Shown in pieces: positions 6,294-13,292 of a stretch of DNA of 13,292 nucleotides (position 1 is the first letter of the stretch; each line of letters opens with the position of its first letter). The stretch is from NCBI GenBank assembly GCA_026395105.1, contig JAPLZH010000073.1, forward strand, positions 1 to 13,292. The letters are read 5' to 3'. The notes below the pieces were generated by a model, which made no database searches, was not told the origin of the DNA, and saw nothing but the letters and a program-made list of their open reading frames with translations. The translations under genes and the position numbers were made by a program. The DNA is from Candidatus Tayloriibacteriota bacterium. GTDB taxonomy: Bacteria > Patescibacteriota > Minisyncoccia > Phycocordibacterales > PALSA-1337.

Positions 6294-7546
6294 GGCAAAT
6301 TCTTTAATAAACTATCAAATTTAATTATTGTATTATCTATTAAAAATAAATTTTCTGCTTTTTCTTTTGCCATTTGTCCCATTTGTCTTAACTGATCACT
6401 CTTTTTAAATTTTAGCATTTCTTCCATATATGAGGCGTATTGAGTTACGTTATTAATTTCAGCAACTCTACTGAAAGAAAAGTCCAGATACTCTAAATGG
6501 GCATTCCAGATGGTGGATTTATGGCTGATTATAGGTTTACTGCATAGCATAGATTCTGCAATGTTTAGTCCGCATGATTCACCATCTTTTCTAAAGTGCG
6601 CCAAGACGTCTATGGAATTATGAAAAGCCCAAATATCCTCCTCATTAGAACTCGGTGGTAGAAAATGCACATTTGGAATTTTTTCTTCAGATACAATATT
6701 TATTAACACTGGGGGAGGGGACATTATTATGTAGTGTGCGTTAGAATACTTACTCACAAGTTTTTTAAAGGCTTCTATGCCTATCTGATCAAATATACTA
6801 TCATCCGCTCGTCCGATTCTGCCGAATACTATATCAGAATCGTTTATTCCTAATCTTTTGCGAATCTCAAGTCCTTTATTAACAGAATTTTCCGAAGGCT
6901 TTTCTGAAGGAATATAAATTACCTCAATTTTCTCTTTTGAAACTATACCTCTAATCTTATTTGCCACTTCATTAGAAATACAAATATTTTTTGTGATATT
7001 TCTTTGTAGGGTCGGTGCCCCGAATATATTTATGAGGATTATGGGTATATTCTTTATTAAGTTAATTGGGTATTCAGTATGACCATCTGTGGCTGTAATT
7101 ACTAAATCAATACCTTTTTCATTTATTGTATTAAGGATATGAGGGCGCATGCCCTTAATGTAGTATGGATACTTTTCCTCAAATAGTTCATAGTCAAAGG
7201 GTAAAAAGTGCACCTCGGCATTTTGTAAGTAGCTGGCCCTACCATCAGTTCTTTTGGAAAAATCTTTCCTGTTCTTGGAAGAGTACATAAAGAATACTTC
7301 ATACTTATTTTTATCTAAATATTTCGCAATAATTTGAAGGAATTTTTCAGTTCCGCCAAAACTTAAGCCAGAGATATGATAAAAAAGTATTTTTTTCTTG
7401 ATATTTTCTATTCCATTACTGCGCTTTATATTAGGTGTTTTTTTAAATTTACAGTAAACATCACCATATAAATCATACAGTAATGTCAGTAGTATTTTAA
7501 TTAAGGAAGGACAACTTATATAAACTCTTTTAAATATCTTTCTCAT
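6290..7546 (-). CDS. GT4-family glycosyltransferase, 418 aa
   Basis: Retaining GT-B glycosyltransferase. The acceptor domain shows ILFYHISGLSFGGTEKFLQ (GGTE at 64-67, the usual N-terminal glycine motif of GT4). The donor domain begins with VFGRIGRAD (240-248) and has GESCGLNIAE, with the E-x7-E pair at E323 and E331 that binds the nucleotide sugar. Residues 1-50 form an extension with a hydrophobic patch (SLIKILLTLLYDLYG) that may contact the membrane. It starts 2 nt after the stop of the SGNH gene, and its own stop overlaps the start of the next glycosyltransferase, so the three are translationally coupled. Its role is addition of one sugar of the repeat unit; donor unknown. Confidence 0.88.
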   Translation of the reverse strand: MRKIFKRVYISCPSLIKILLTLLYDLYGDVYCKFKKTPNIKRSNGIENIKKKILFYHISGLSFGGTEKFLQIIAKYLDKNKYEVFFMYSSKNRKDFSKRTDGRASYLQNAEVHFLPFDYELFEEKYPYYIKGMRPHILNTINEKGIDLVITATDGHTEYPINLIKNIPIILINIFGAPTLQRNITKNICISNEVANKIRGIVSKEKIEVIYIPSEKPSENSVNKGLEIRKRLGINDSDIVFGRIGRADDSIFDQIGIEAFKKLVSKYSNAHYIIMSPPPVLINIVSEEKIPNVHFLPPSSNEEDIWAFHNSIDVLAHFRKDGESCGLNIAESMLCSKPIISHKSTIWNAHLEYLDFSFSRVAEINNVTQYASYMEEMLKFKKSDQLRQMGQMAKEKAENLFLIDNTIIKFDSLLKNLP

Positions 7547-7548
7547 AT

Positions 7549-8661
7549 CTATATAATATCATTTCTATCTTTTGCGGAATTAAGAACACCTTGTAAATAT
7601 TTAGGATCTACATAATTTCTGAGTGTTTTATCAGATTCTGCCATTTTAATGATTATTCTGAGAGTTGTCTTTTCATCTGTATGGTAACCGTCTAATGACT
7701 CGAAATCAGGTGCACCGAATGTAGCCATATCAAAAAAATCAAAAATGCTGAAATTATTTTTTTTAAAAATTGGCTTAGTATCTTCGTATGTTTTAAACAT
7801 ATAGCCATATGAGGGGAACTCTTTATATGCCTCATAGATGACATGGGGTGCAGGTGGAGTGTATCCGATTACATATATATTATGTTCTTTACAAAATTTA
7901 AGGAAAGTATCTAGTTCGGAAAGTGCTTCTTTGGAAATTATCTCATCGCTCGGTGCGCTTTGCCTATGAGTGATAAAATTAACGGCATCATTAATTTTAT
8001 CTATATGAGACTGATCACCGACGTACTGATTACCATAGTGAAAGCTCCCATCATTTCTCATTCCACTATTATTTATTAACGCATTAAGTCCGATTTTTTC
8101 TCCTGAGTTTTTTGCAAATAGGGCCTTAAGTGTGAATTTTTTTTGTATATAATCCCTATACACACCGAGCCAAGGTTTTCCTACTGCATTAAGAATTTCA
8201 GAAAAAGGTGACACGTATTTAAGGTCTTCCGCAACTTTTGCTTTATCAATCTTAAGTGAGGGATTAAAGTGTAGTGGTTCTACTGTCATTATGATAACTT
8301 TAGGATAAACTCCTGTACTTTCTACGAACATTTTAAAGGCTTCAATGGATGCGGCTGTAGATCCTGCATTATAGAATATGGTATTAGTTTTAAAAAACTC
8401 CTTTCGTATTGTTAATATTTTAGAATTTCCTAGCGCCAAAACCTCAGGCTTTATCCTGCGAACCATTTCAGATTTATAGGAGATTACTCTATTACTATAT
8501 GCTGGCCCGTAAAGTATTTCTTTATTAGAGTTTATCTGTTCGTTAATGACCGTTGCTAACGGAGTAAGCTCTCCAGACATGATCTCTACCATTAGAGGCA
8601 AACCAAATAATATTAATATTGGGAGAATTAATAGTAATACTTTCTTAAAAAAGGTAGACAT
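7549..8661 (-). CDS. SGNH-fold (AlgJ/AlgX-like) acyltransferase partner of MBOAT, 370 aa
   Basis: The protein has one N-terminal membrane anchor (about residues 5-24, KKVLLLILPILILFGLPL) followed by an extracytoplasmic domain. Catalytic-type blocks are visible: LGNSKIL (G78-N79-S80, nucleophile serine), FYNAGSTAAS (block II), a central VIIMTVEPLHF strand, and DGYHTDE near the C-terminus (D324, H327). This matches the SGNH partners paired with MBOAT proteins (AlgJ/AlgX, PatB, DltD-like), which finish O-acylation of a polysaccharide outside the membrane. I use the ATG at 8661, 4 nt after the MBOAT stop. An upstream in-frame ATG at 8697 would overlap the MBOAT gene and adds 12 residues before the hydrophobic segment. 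The stop is TAG, evidence that TAG terminates in this genome. Confidence 0.78.
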   Translation of the reverse strand: MSTFFKKVLLLILPILILFGLPLMVEIMSGELTPLATVINEQINSNKEILYGPAYSNRVISYKSEMVRRIKPEVLALGNSKILTIRKEFFKTNTIFYNAGSTAASIEAFKMFVESTGVYPKVIIMTVEPLHFNPSLKIDKAKVAEDLKYVSPFSEILNAVGKPWLGVYRDYIQKKFTLKALFAKNSGEKIGLNALINNSGMRNDGSFHYGNQYVGDQSHIDKINDAVNFITHRQSAPSDEIISKEALSELDTFLKFCKEHNIYVIGYTPPAPHVIYEAYKEFPSYGYMFKTYEDTKPIFKKNNFSIFDFFDMATFGAPDFESLDGYHTDEKTTLRIIIKMAESDKTLRNYVDPKYLQGVLNSAKDRNDII

Positions 8662-8665
8662 ATGA

Positions 8666-10150
8666 TTAGAATTGGAAATAAATAAATTCTTGTGCACCTA
8701 GTCTGGCGAGGATCACTATAGCTAAAGTCGTCGCGTAATACCAGAACCATCTTACATACCAAGGTTTGGTAGATAATATTTTCCAAATTGCCAAGCGTCT
8801 TCCTGCCATATCCGCCAAAAAAAGAACGGCTACTCCTAAAATGCAAATAATGAAGTCAGATTTTGTAATTAATCTCGAAAGAGAAAATAGATTCTTCCAG
8901 GTATAATAGCTATACAAATGAGTTAGAAAATCTCCGAGCCCTACCCACCAGTGGGTAAGAATATACCAAGCATCTCCGATCGTTTTAACTCTGAAAAAGA
9001 TCCAGCCTATACAAACTAGTACAAAGGTAGTGATTATTCTTAAATATCTTAATAATGTAGGATAATTATTTAATTTAATTTTGACAATAAAAGCGTTTCT
9101 GTATTTCTTTGTAATCTCAGAGAAGGATATATAGAAACCGAATACAAGTCCCATGATCACATAATTCCATCCAGCTCCGTGCCATAGACCACTTAAAAAG
9201 AATGTAAAAATAATTGCCACATATAACTTTGCTCTAGTAGGGTTTTTAGAATGAAAAGCTATAGGATAATAAACATAATCTCTTAGCCATGAAGAAAGAG
9301 AAATATGCCAACGTCGCCAGAATTCAGCTATAGACTTTGAAAAATATGGTCGCTCGAAATTTTCCATAAGCCTGATTCCCATTACCTGGGCTGAACCTAG
9401 TGCTATGTCTGAATAGCCAGAGAAGTCACAGTAAAGCTGTATGGCAAATAATACAGTAGCCATAATTAGTGTTGGTCCGTTAAAGCCGTGTGGATTTGCA
9501 TATACTATATTCACTATCATGGCCAACTGATCTGCCACGACTATTTTTTTAAAGAATCCCCAAGTCATTCTTTTTAAACCTTCTGTCACGCGAGCCACAT
9601 CAAAGCTTTGCTTTTCGTGGAATTGATGTAGTAAATTTTGAGGACGTTCTATGGGCCCGGCTACTAACTGAGGATAAAACATTACATATAGAGCATAAAT
9701 ACCGAAATGTCTTTCAGCTTTTTGCTTACCTCGATAAACTTCGATGGTATAGCTTAGTGCCTGAAAAGTATGAAATGATAGGCCAATAGGTAATAATATA
9801 GATAAAAGGGACAGAGAATAATTCCAGTGAATTAAATTTGCAAAATGGTTAATGTTGTCTATAAAAAAGTTAAAGTATTTGAAAAAGGCGAGTATGCCTA
9901 TATTAGAAATTATACTAATAATTAAAAACAACCTTTTCCTTTTACCTTCTGAATTTTCTATTAAAATACCGGCAAAGTAATCTATGATTATAGTTCCGGC
10001 TAAGATTAGAATATAGATCGGTATGAATGCCATGTAGAAATAACAGCTTGCTAATAGTAGAAGTAGCCATCTAAATCTATGTGGTATTAGGAAATACGCA
10101 GTAGTAATTACTATGAAAAACAGTACGAATTGTATCGAATTGAAAATCAT
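8666..10150 (-). CDS. MBOAT-family O-acyltransferase (AlgI/PatA/DltB-like), 494 aa
   Basis: Multi-pass membrane protein of the membrane-bound O-acyltransferase family. It starts MIFNSIQFVLFF, as AlgI-type proteins do. Family signatures are clear: LPIGLSFHTFQALSYTIEVYRG, VAGPIERPQNLL, YCDFSGYSDIALG, EFWRRWHISLSSWLRDYVYYP, and GLWHGAGWNYV, whose histidine (H324) is the invariant catalytic residue. About ten hydrophobic segments are visible, and the length is normal. These enzymes pass an acyl group through the membrane and, with an SGNH partner, place it on an extracytoplasmic polysaccharide. The partner gene follows after 4 nt. In the usual case the group is acetyl. The upstream ACP-related genes raise the possibility of another acyl group, which is inference. 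Confidence 0.93.
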   Translation of the reverse strand: MIFNSIQFVLFFIVITTAYFLIPHRFRWLLLLLASCYFYMAFIPIYILILAGTIIIDYFAGILIENSEGKRKRLFLIISIISNIGILAFFKYFNFFIDNINHFANLIHWNYSLSLLSILLPIGLSFHTFQALSYTIEVYRGKQKAERHFGIYALYVMFYPQLVAGPIERPQNLLHQFHEKQSFDVARVTEGLKRMTWGFFKKIVVADQLAMIVNIVYANPHGFNGPTLIMATVLFAIQLYCDFSGYSDIALGSAQVMGIRLMENFERPYFSKSIAEFWRRWHISLSSWLRDYVYYPIAFHSKNPTRAKLYVAIIFTFFLSGLWHGAGWNYVIMGLVFGFYISFSEITKKYRNAFIVKIKLNNYPTLLRYLRIITTFVLVCIGWIFFRVKTIGDAWYILTHWWVGLGDFLTHLYSYYTWKNLFSLSRLITKSDFIICILGVAVLFLADMAGRRLAIWKILSTKPWYVRWFWYYATTLAIVILARLGAQEFIYFQF

Positions 10151-10154
10151 CGTT

Positions 10155-10853
10155 TTATAGAGTTATATTTTCTCCATATGTTACCGGTATATGAAGGCCT
10201 GTAATAGCTTCAGATTTATCAGAAACTAAAAATGAAACCAGATTTGCAATATCATCTCCAGTGACCATTTTCTTAAAGGGATTTTTTTCCTTTAAAAACT
10301 CAATCATTCTGGCCGGTATATCTTTATTAAGACTAGTGTCGATAAAACCTGGTGCTATAGCATTAACTCTAATGTTTAGTGGTGCTAATTCTCGAGACAT
10401 TTCTCTTAATAAACCTCTTAAGGCAAATTTGGCAGAGATATATCCGATCATTCCTCCTGATGGGACATTTGGTTCTATTGCTGATGATGAAATGGCAATG
10501 ATAGATCCCCCCTGCCCAGCATTCTTCATTGCTTTCGCAATTTCCTGCATAAAGATAAAACCGCCGAAGAGGCCTACCTCATACTGTTCTCGGAACTCAT
10601 TTATATTTATATCTAAAAGCTTTTTTCTAACTATAGGGGAAATAGCCGTGTGAATGCAGACATTTATAGCGCCATATTTTTTAACCGTACCACCGATTAC
10701 TTCCTTTATAGTATTTTCATCAGTAATATTATATTCTGGATACGAGACGGGTACTATTATAAATCCATCTTCACTTAGTCGTTTGGAGACGGATGTTCCT
10801 ATACCACCGCTCGCCCCCGAAATTATAGCTACTTTTTGCTTTGATTTTTCCAT
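10155..10853 (-). CDS. SDR-family oxidoreductase (FabG-like), 232 aa
   Basis: Classical short-chain dehydrogenase/reductase with a Rossmann nucleotide-binding motif GASGGIG (residues 13-19). The active site has a serine in AISSSAIEP (S124) and Y138-x3-K142 in YISAK. The APGFIDT segment follows, and a substrate lid is present. The usual NAG motif is replaced by HTA at 68-70, a mild departure. FabG-like members reduce 3-ketoacyl groups on ACP with NADPH. Placed between a MaoC-like hydratase and an MBOAT, reduction of an acyl-ACP or of a sugar keto group are the two reasonable roles. Length fits the family. It begins 4 nt after the MaoC gene stop and ends 4 nt before the MBOAT start. Confidence 0.88.
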   Translation of the reverse strand: MEKSKQKVAIISGASGGIGTSVSKRLSEDGFIIVPVSYPEYNITDENTIKEVIGGTVKKYGAINVCIHTAISPIVRKKLLDININEFREQYEVGLFGGFIFMQEIAKAMKNAGQGGSIIAISSSAIEPNVPSGGMIGYISAKFALRGLLREMSRELAPLNIRVNAIAPGFIDTSLNKDIPARMIEFLKEKNPFKKMVTGDDIANLVSFLVSDKSEAITGLHIPVTYGENITL

Positions 10854-10857
10854 AATA

Positions 10858-11295
10858 TTACTTTAATAATTTTACTAATGCTTCACCTGTAACGGCCGGG
10901 TCTCCGAATTCATCTAGTACACGCGTTTCTATTTTTATAATTTTATGTGCATCTACTTTTTGCACAATCTTACCTTTAATAATTATCTTAGAATTAAAAA
11001 AGATAGGCTTTTTAAAAACTAAACTCTGTGATAAATACAGGCAGTACAGTCCAGGCAGATACATTCCCAGTAACTTTGATATATACGCTCCCGCAAGCAT
11101 GCCGTGAGCGATGGGTTTCTTAAAATCAGTATTAGCTGCATAATTTTGATCTAAATGTAGTGGGTTTAAATCACCAGAGATTTCTCCAAAGTTCTTAACT
11201 ACAGTCTCTGAAACGAAGACTTCAAAATCTGCTTCCTGACCGATCTTTAGATCGTCATAGACAAAAGTTTTTGGCTGTATTACTTGATTATTCAT
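10858..11295 (-). CDS. MaoC-like (R)-specific enoyl hydratase, 145 aa
   Basis: Single hot-dog domain of the MaoC/PhaJ type. The catalytic signature SGDLNPLHLD (D42, N44, H47) is complete and is followed by PIAHGMLAG (H64), matching the hydratase-2 motif. Such enzymes interconvert trans-2-enoyl and (R)-3-hydroxyacyl thioesters of CoA or ACP. Length is typical of the short bacterial form. I start at the ATG at 11295, one base after the FkbH-frame stop at 11297. A GTG at 11313 would overlap the preceding frame. GGTGGAG lies about 12 nt upstream of the ATG and may act as a distant ribosome binding site. In context it points to hydroxyacyl or enoyl thioester chemistry feeding the acyltransferase pair. 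Confidence 0.85.
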   Translation of the reverse strand: MNNQVIQPKTFVYDDLKIGQEADFEVFVSETVVKNFGEISGDLNPLHLDQNYAANTDFKKPIAHGMLAGAYISKLLGMYLPGLYCLYLSQSLVFKKPIFFNSKIIIKGKIVQKVDAHKIIKIETRVLDEFGDPAVTGEALVKLLK

Positions 11296-11296
11296 T

Positions 11297-11824
11297 TTAT
11301 TTAATATCTCCACCTTTTGATGAAACTAATTTTAATACATCAAAGAAATCTTTAACTGACATAGCTTCGTCATAAGAAAACTTTAAATTAAATGCATTTT
11401 CTATTTCTTTTTCAGAGTATCTTTTGGTGGTGAAGTTAAACTGATTTGTTTTTAGGGTCATTTGAGAAATCCTTTGTATTTGATCCTTACTATTTTCTGA
11501 AATCTTAATTTCTATTTCAAGATTTTTCACATACTCATCAAAATTCTTTGCTGAAGTTAACACCTTATTCCTTTCTTTTTCCTGGTGATACATCTCTCCC
11601 TTTTTTTTATCTTCTTCGGTAATGGCAAATGGCATAAAAACCGAAAGAGAATATAGAGTTTTAGTATAATGTTCGGCATCTAAACTAAAATCTGGTACTA
11701 AAATATCTGTTAGCTGCTCTCGAACTAAGTCTCTATTCATCGGGTCATCATCTAAAAAAACTAGGCTGTCTTGTCCTAAATTAAGTTCCTTTGCTATTTC
11801 CACTAGGTTTTCTGCTTTGTTTTT
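11297..11824 (-). pseudogene. C-terminal part of FkbH-like HAD protein, separated by an amber codon
   Basis: This stretch continues, in the same reading frame, the protein that starts at 12742; only a TAG at 11825-11827 separates them. It carries HAD motif IV FLDDDP, in the FkbH context EIAKELNLG...FLDDDPMNRDLVREQL, and the NQFNFTTKRYSEKEIE segment typical of the region after the HAD core. A GTG at 11803 could restart translation, but the fragment alone lacks the nucleophile aspartates. It stops soon after SVKDFFDVLKL, the place where known FkbH-like proteins have a (K/R)D-x-FGD-x-G sequence opening the C-terminal GNAT-like domain. The product is therefore also about 100 residues shorter than usual, abutting the MaoC gene. 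Confidence 0.75.
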
Positions 11825-12742
11825 CTAATTAATTTTAGCTGAAGCAAAGTGGTGTGGCTTGAGAATCATGTGTTTATTTTTCTCAAATACCTCATTTACA
11901 TCAGATTCATTATTTCGGCTATTAATGGCTAATAACACACCTCTATTATAATAATCTAGTAATGCTAATTGAAAATTTTGATATGCCAGTCCTGGATAGC
12001 CTGGGCCTAAATGAATTCCATGTACACCGCTCTCACCTAAGACTCCTCCCCAAAGAACATTATCTAGATCAAGCACAATGCATTTTTTTGTTTTTCCTAA
12101 TTTGGCAAGTATAAAATTTGTCCACTGCCTAACTATTTCAAGCTGAAATTCAGATGTAAATGGATTATCGAATGCATACATTCCACGTAAGTCTCTAGAG
12201 GCATTTTCTCCCAGTATATGCATTATTCTATTTGTATCAAAAATGTAAAAGCTTTTTTCTTCGTTTTTTATCTTTTCCAAAGCAGAATTAAAACTTTGAA
12301 TTAATTTGAAAAATTTATTTTCTGATATTATATTTGCATATGCACTATGATAGGGAAGAATAATGCTATTCATTATTACTAATCCTTTTTGTTTTTTTAC
12401 ATAATTTTGAATGTCTTTTATAATTTCAAAGAACTCACCGCCAGTATCAGAAGATAGCTCTGATTGTAAATACTGGTTTATATCAAAAAAAATAAAGCTT
12501 ATATCTGCATCATTTGAAAACAGTGCACTGTTTTCATTTTTTAGAAATGCCGGGTATTGTTTATATGGCACTTTAAAGATTTCTGGATAGATCTTCTCGG
12601 AAATTAAGTATCCCGAAAGTAATTTGTAAATTATTTCGTCCGTAAAATTTGTACAAAGATTTATTTTTACCTTATGCTTAAATGAATCTTTATTTAAAGC
12701 TTCGTAGGTTCCAGCAATTTTAAAATAATCTAATGGTTTCAT
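11825..12742 (-). CDS. FkbH-like HAD-IIIC protein, N-terminal part (305 aa, ends at in-frame TAG)
   Basis: FkbH-type proteins load a glyceryl group from 1,3-bisphosphoglycerate onto an acyl carrier protein. Residues 25-200 form the N-terminal domain usual for these proteins (INLCTNFTDE, EIFKVPYKQYPAFL, IFFDINQYL). The HAD core starts with IVLDLDNVLWGG (D225 and D227), then has LLAINSRN (motif II) and MILKPHHFASAKIN (motif III lysine). The next codon is TAG. In relatives I know, this position is a conserved tryptophan (KINW), so a single TGG-to-TAG change explains the break. The frame then stays open to 11297. As read, the protein lacks motif IV and should be inactive. It starts 4 nt after the acpS stop. 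Confidence 0.82.
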   Translation of the reverse strand: MKPLDYFKIAGTYEALNKDSFKHKVKINLCTNFTDEIIYKLLSGYLISEKIYPEIFKVPYKQYPAFLKNENSALFSNDADISFIFFDINQYLQSELSSDTGGEFFEIIKDIQNYVKKQKGLVIMNSIILPYHSAYANIISENKFFKLIQSFNSALEKIKNEEKSFYIFDTNRIMHILGENASRDLRGMYAFDNPFTSEFQLEIVRQWTNFILAKLGKTKKCIVLDLDNVLWGGVLGESGVHGIHLGPGYPGLAYQNFQLALLDYYNRGVLLAINSRNNESDVNEVFEKNKHMILKPHHFASAKIN

Positions 12743-12746
12743 TTTC

Positions 12747-13088
12747 TTAATAGTTAACTATGGCAAATCCCACCGCGTGTGAATCCGTATGGGATAGACT
12801 AACAGATATGCTGTATTTTTTAAACTTCTTAGTAATAACGTTAATGTATGGCTTAATTCTATCCTTTTTTAAAACTTCAAAATCCAAATATCCTATATTT
12901 AATTCTGGTACAGCTTTAATGACAGCCTCTTTTACGGAAAATCTAGAAGCTAAATACTGACAAAAATCTCTGCTATTTAAGGCGAGCTTAATTTCTTTTT
13001 TGCTTAGGAAAAAGTCGGCTAATCTTTGTATATTTTTAGCTTTTCTAAAGCGCTTTATTTCTATTATGTCTACTCCAGCTGAGATCAT
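12747..13088 (-). CDS. acpS: Holo-[acyl-carrier-protein] synthase (4'-phosphopantetheinyl transferase), 113 aa
   Basis: AcpS moves the phosphopantetheine arm of CoA onto the serine of an apo-ACP. The N-terminal motif SAGVDIIEIKRF (D7, Mg2+ ligand) and the central FSVKEAVIKA (K53, E54) are both intact. The C-terminal SVSLSHTDSHAVGFAIV is also characteristic. Length matches trimeric AcpS enzymes. I choose the ATG at 13088 because the family starts just before GVD; a TTG at 13103 would add five residues. It is the first gene of the operon and lies about 70 nt from the IS border. A dedicated AcpS in a glycan locus suggests a specialised ACP, which is not found in the window. Confidence 0.88.
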   Translation of the reverse strand: MISAGVDIIEIKRFRKAKNIQRLADFFLSKKEIKLALNSRDFCQYLASRFSVKEAVIKAVPELNIGYLDFEVLKKDRIKPYINVITKKFKKYSISVSLSHTDSHAVGFAIVNY

Positions 13089-13126
13089 TTTATTAATAAG
13101 CAAATAATTTATAGCTTTCTTGGATA

Positions 13127-13134
13127 ATTTTATA
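13127..13134 (-). promoter_or_regulatory. Candidate -10 box for the glycan operon
   Basis: On the minus strand TATAAAAT lies between the IS border and acpS, about 40 nt before its ATG. No convincing -35 hexamer is found 16-18 bp upstream, a position that falls near the IS tip. The whole 68-nt gap is AT-rich, so chance matches are likely. It is the only stretch in front of the operon within the window; a promoter inside the IS reading outward is an alternative. Confidence 0.25.
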
Positions 13135-13156
13135 ATCAGGTCTTAAACTTAGACCT

Positions 13157-13179
13157 CTAGCTACCCCTCAAGTAGGACA
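13157..13179 (+). repeat. Terminal inverted repeat of the right IS (transposase-end side) plus CTAG
   Basis: Reading inward this is CTAG-CTACCCCTCAAGTAGGACA, matching the left terminal repeat at 20 of 23 positions in inverted orientation. The transposase frame runs through it. The TAG stop at 13161-13163 is the last triplet before CTAG, so the coding region ends at the very tip of the element. Confidence 0.8.
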
Positions 13180-13292
13180 CTCGAACTTAATAATGAATAA
13201 TACTCTGTTGCTGTCCTAAACTCAATACACTCCCTAGGTCGGTCATTCAAGAAGGAATGGATTTCATCTAAATCTTCTTGAGTAACGGTACT
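13161..13292 (-). mobile_element. 3' end of an IS30-family insertion sequence (partial, runs off right edge)
   Basis: This is the transposase-end side of an element of the same type and orientation as the one at the left edge. It contains the last codons of the transposase and the terminal repeat. Its depth into the window, 132 nt, equals that of the left fragment exactly. The two fragments do not overlap in element coordinates, so sequence identity between the copies cannot be judged. Confidence 0.8.
13161..13292 (-). CDS. IS30-family transposase, C-terminal 43 residues
   Basis: Minus-strand reading from the right edge gives VTQEDLDEIHSFLNDRPRECIEF, then TATEYYSLLSSSVLLEG and a TAG stop. 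The FLNDRPRECIEFRTATE segment is the hallmark LNxRPRKxLxxxTPxE motif that follows the last catalytic glutamate in IS30-family transposases. The catalytic DDE residues are beyond the window. The frame ends inside the terminal inverted repeat. Confidence 0.85.
   Translation of the reverse strand, partial: STVTQEDLDEIHSFLNDRPRECIEFRTATEYYSLLSSSVLLEG

Noticed and set aside
8662..8697. Longer start for the SGNH gene at 8697
   Set aside because: It would overlap the MBOAT gene by 32 nt and add 12 polar residues before the membrane anchor. The ATG at 8661, 4 nt after the MBOAT stop, matches the spacing of the other operon genes.
11825..11827. Alternative genetic code or pyrrolysine-like recoding of TAG
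   Set aside because: TAG also ends the SGNH gene immediately before the next start and ends the transposase at the IS tip, so it acts as a normal stop. Local mutation or suppression is simpler.
1..13292. CRISPR array, tRNA or rRNA genes
   Set aside because: No regularly spaced repeats, no CCA-ending cloverleaf-like segment and no rRNA-like stretch were seen. Gaps between operon genes are at most 20 nt, and the left gap (509-607) is explained by the terminator and promoter.

Overview
The window looks like a contig from an AT-rich bacterium carrying a surface-glycan locus. A candidate-phyla (Patescibacteria/CPR) host is suggested by the cytosolic TraD/VirD4-like ATPase with a very long low-complexity tail, by genes packed with 4-nt gaps or overlaps, and by most starts lacking a Shine-Dalgarno sequence. 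This placement is tentative because no marker gene is present. The standard genetic code fits: TAA, TGA and TAG all end intact genes.

Layout. (1) Positions 1-132 and 13161-13292 are the two ends of IS30-family insertion sequences in the same (minus) orientation. The left edge holds the 5' end (first 23 transposase codons plus one terminal repeat). The right edge holds the 3' end (last 43 codons plus the matching terminal repeat). Each edge enters the element by the same 132 nt, so the ends may reflect assembly breaks at a repeat. (2) Positions 137-2734 are a less AT-rich plus-strand segment: an orphan ORF, a strong intrinsic terminator, an extended -10 promoter and the ATPase gene. (3) Positions 2702-13088 are one minus-strand, very AT-rich, probably single-operon island of eleven genes. 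In transcription order: holo-ACP synthase, FkbH-like HAD protein (split by an in-frame amber codon), MaoC-like (R)-hydratase, SDR ketoreductase, MBOAT O-acyltransferase, SGNH/AlgJ-like partner, GT4 glycosyltransferase, a second GT-B glycosyltransferase (split by a one-base shift in an A8 tract), FkbM methyltransferase, GT11 fucosyltransferase and GT2 glycosyltransferase.

How they may work together: the first four genes resemble a small acyl-carrier chemistry module, with ACP priming, glyceryl/hydroxyacyl loading, and (de)hydration plus reduction. The MBOAT/SGNH pair would move an acyl group across the membrane onto a glycan that the four glycosyltransferases assemble and FkbM may O-methylate. 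No ACP, ketosynthase, acyl ligase, flippase or polymerase is in the window; missing parts may lie beyond the right-hand IS. Two genes are broken in ways that could be mutation, population variation, phase variation or (for the A8 tract) sequencing error, so the locus may be off or decaying.
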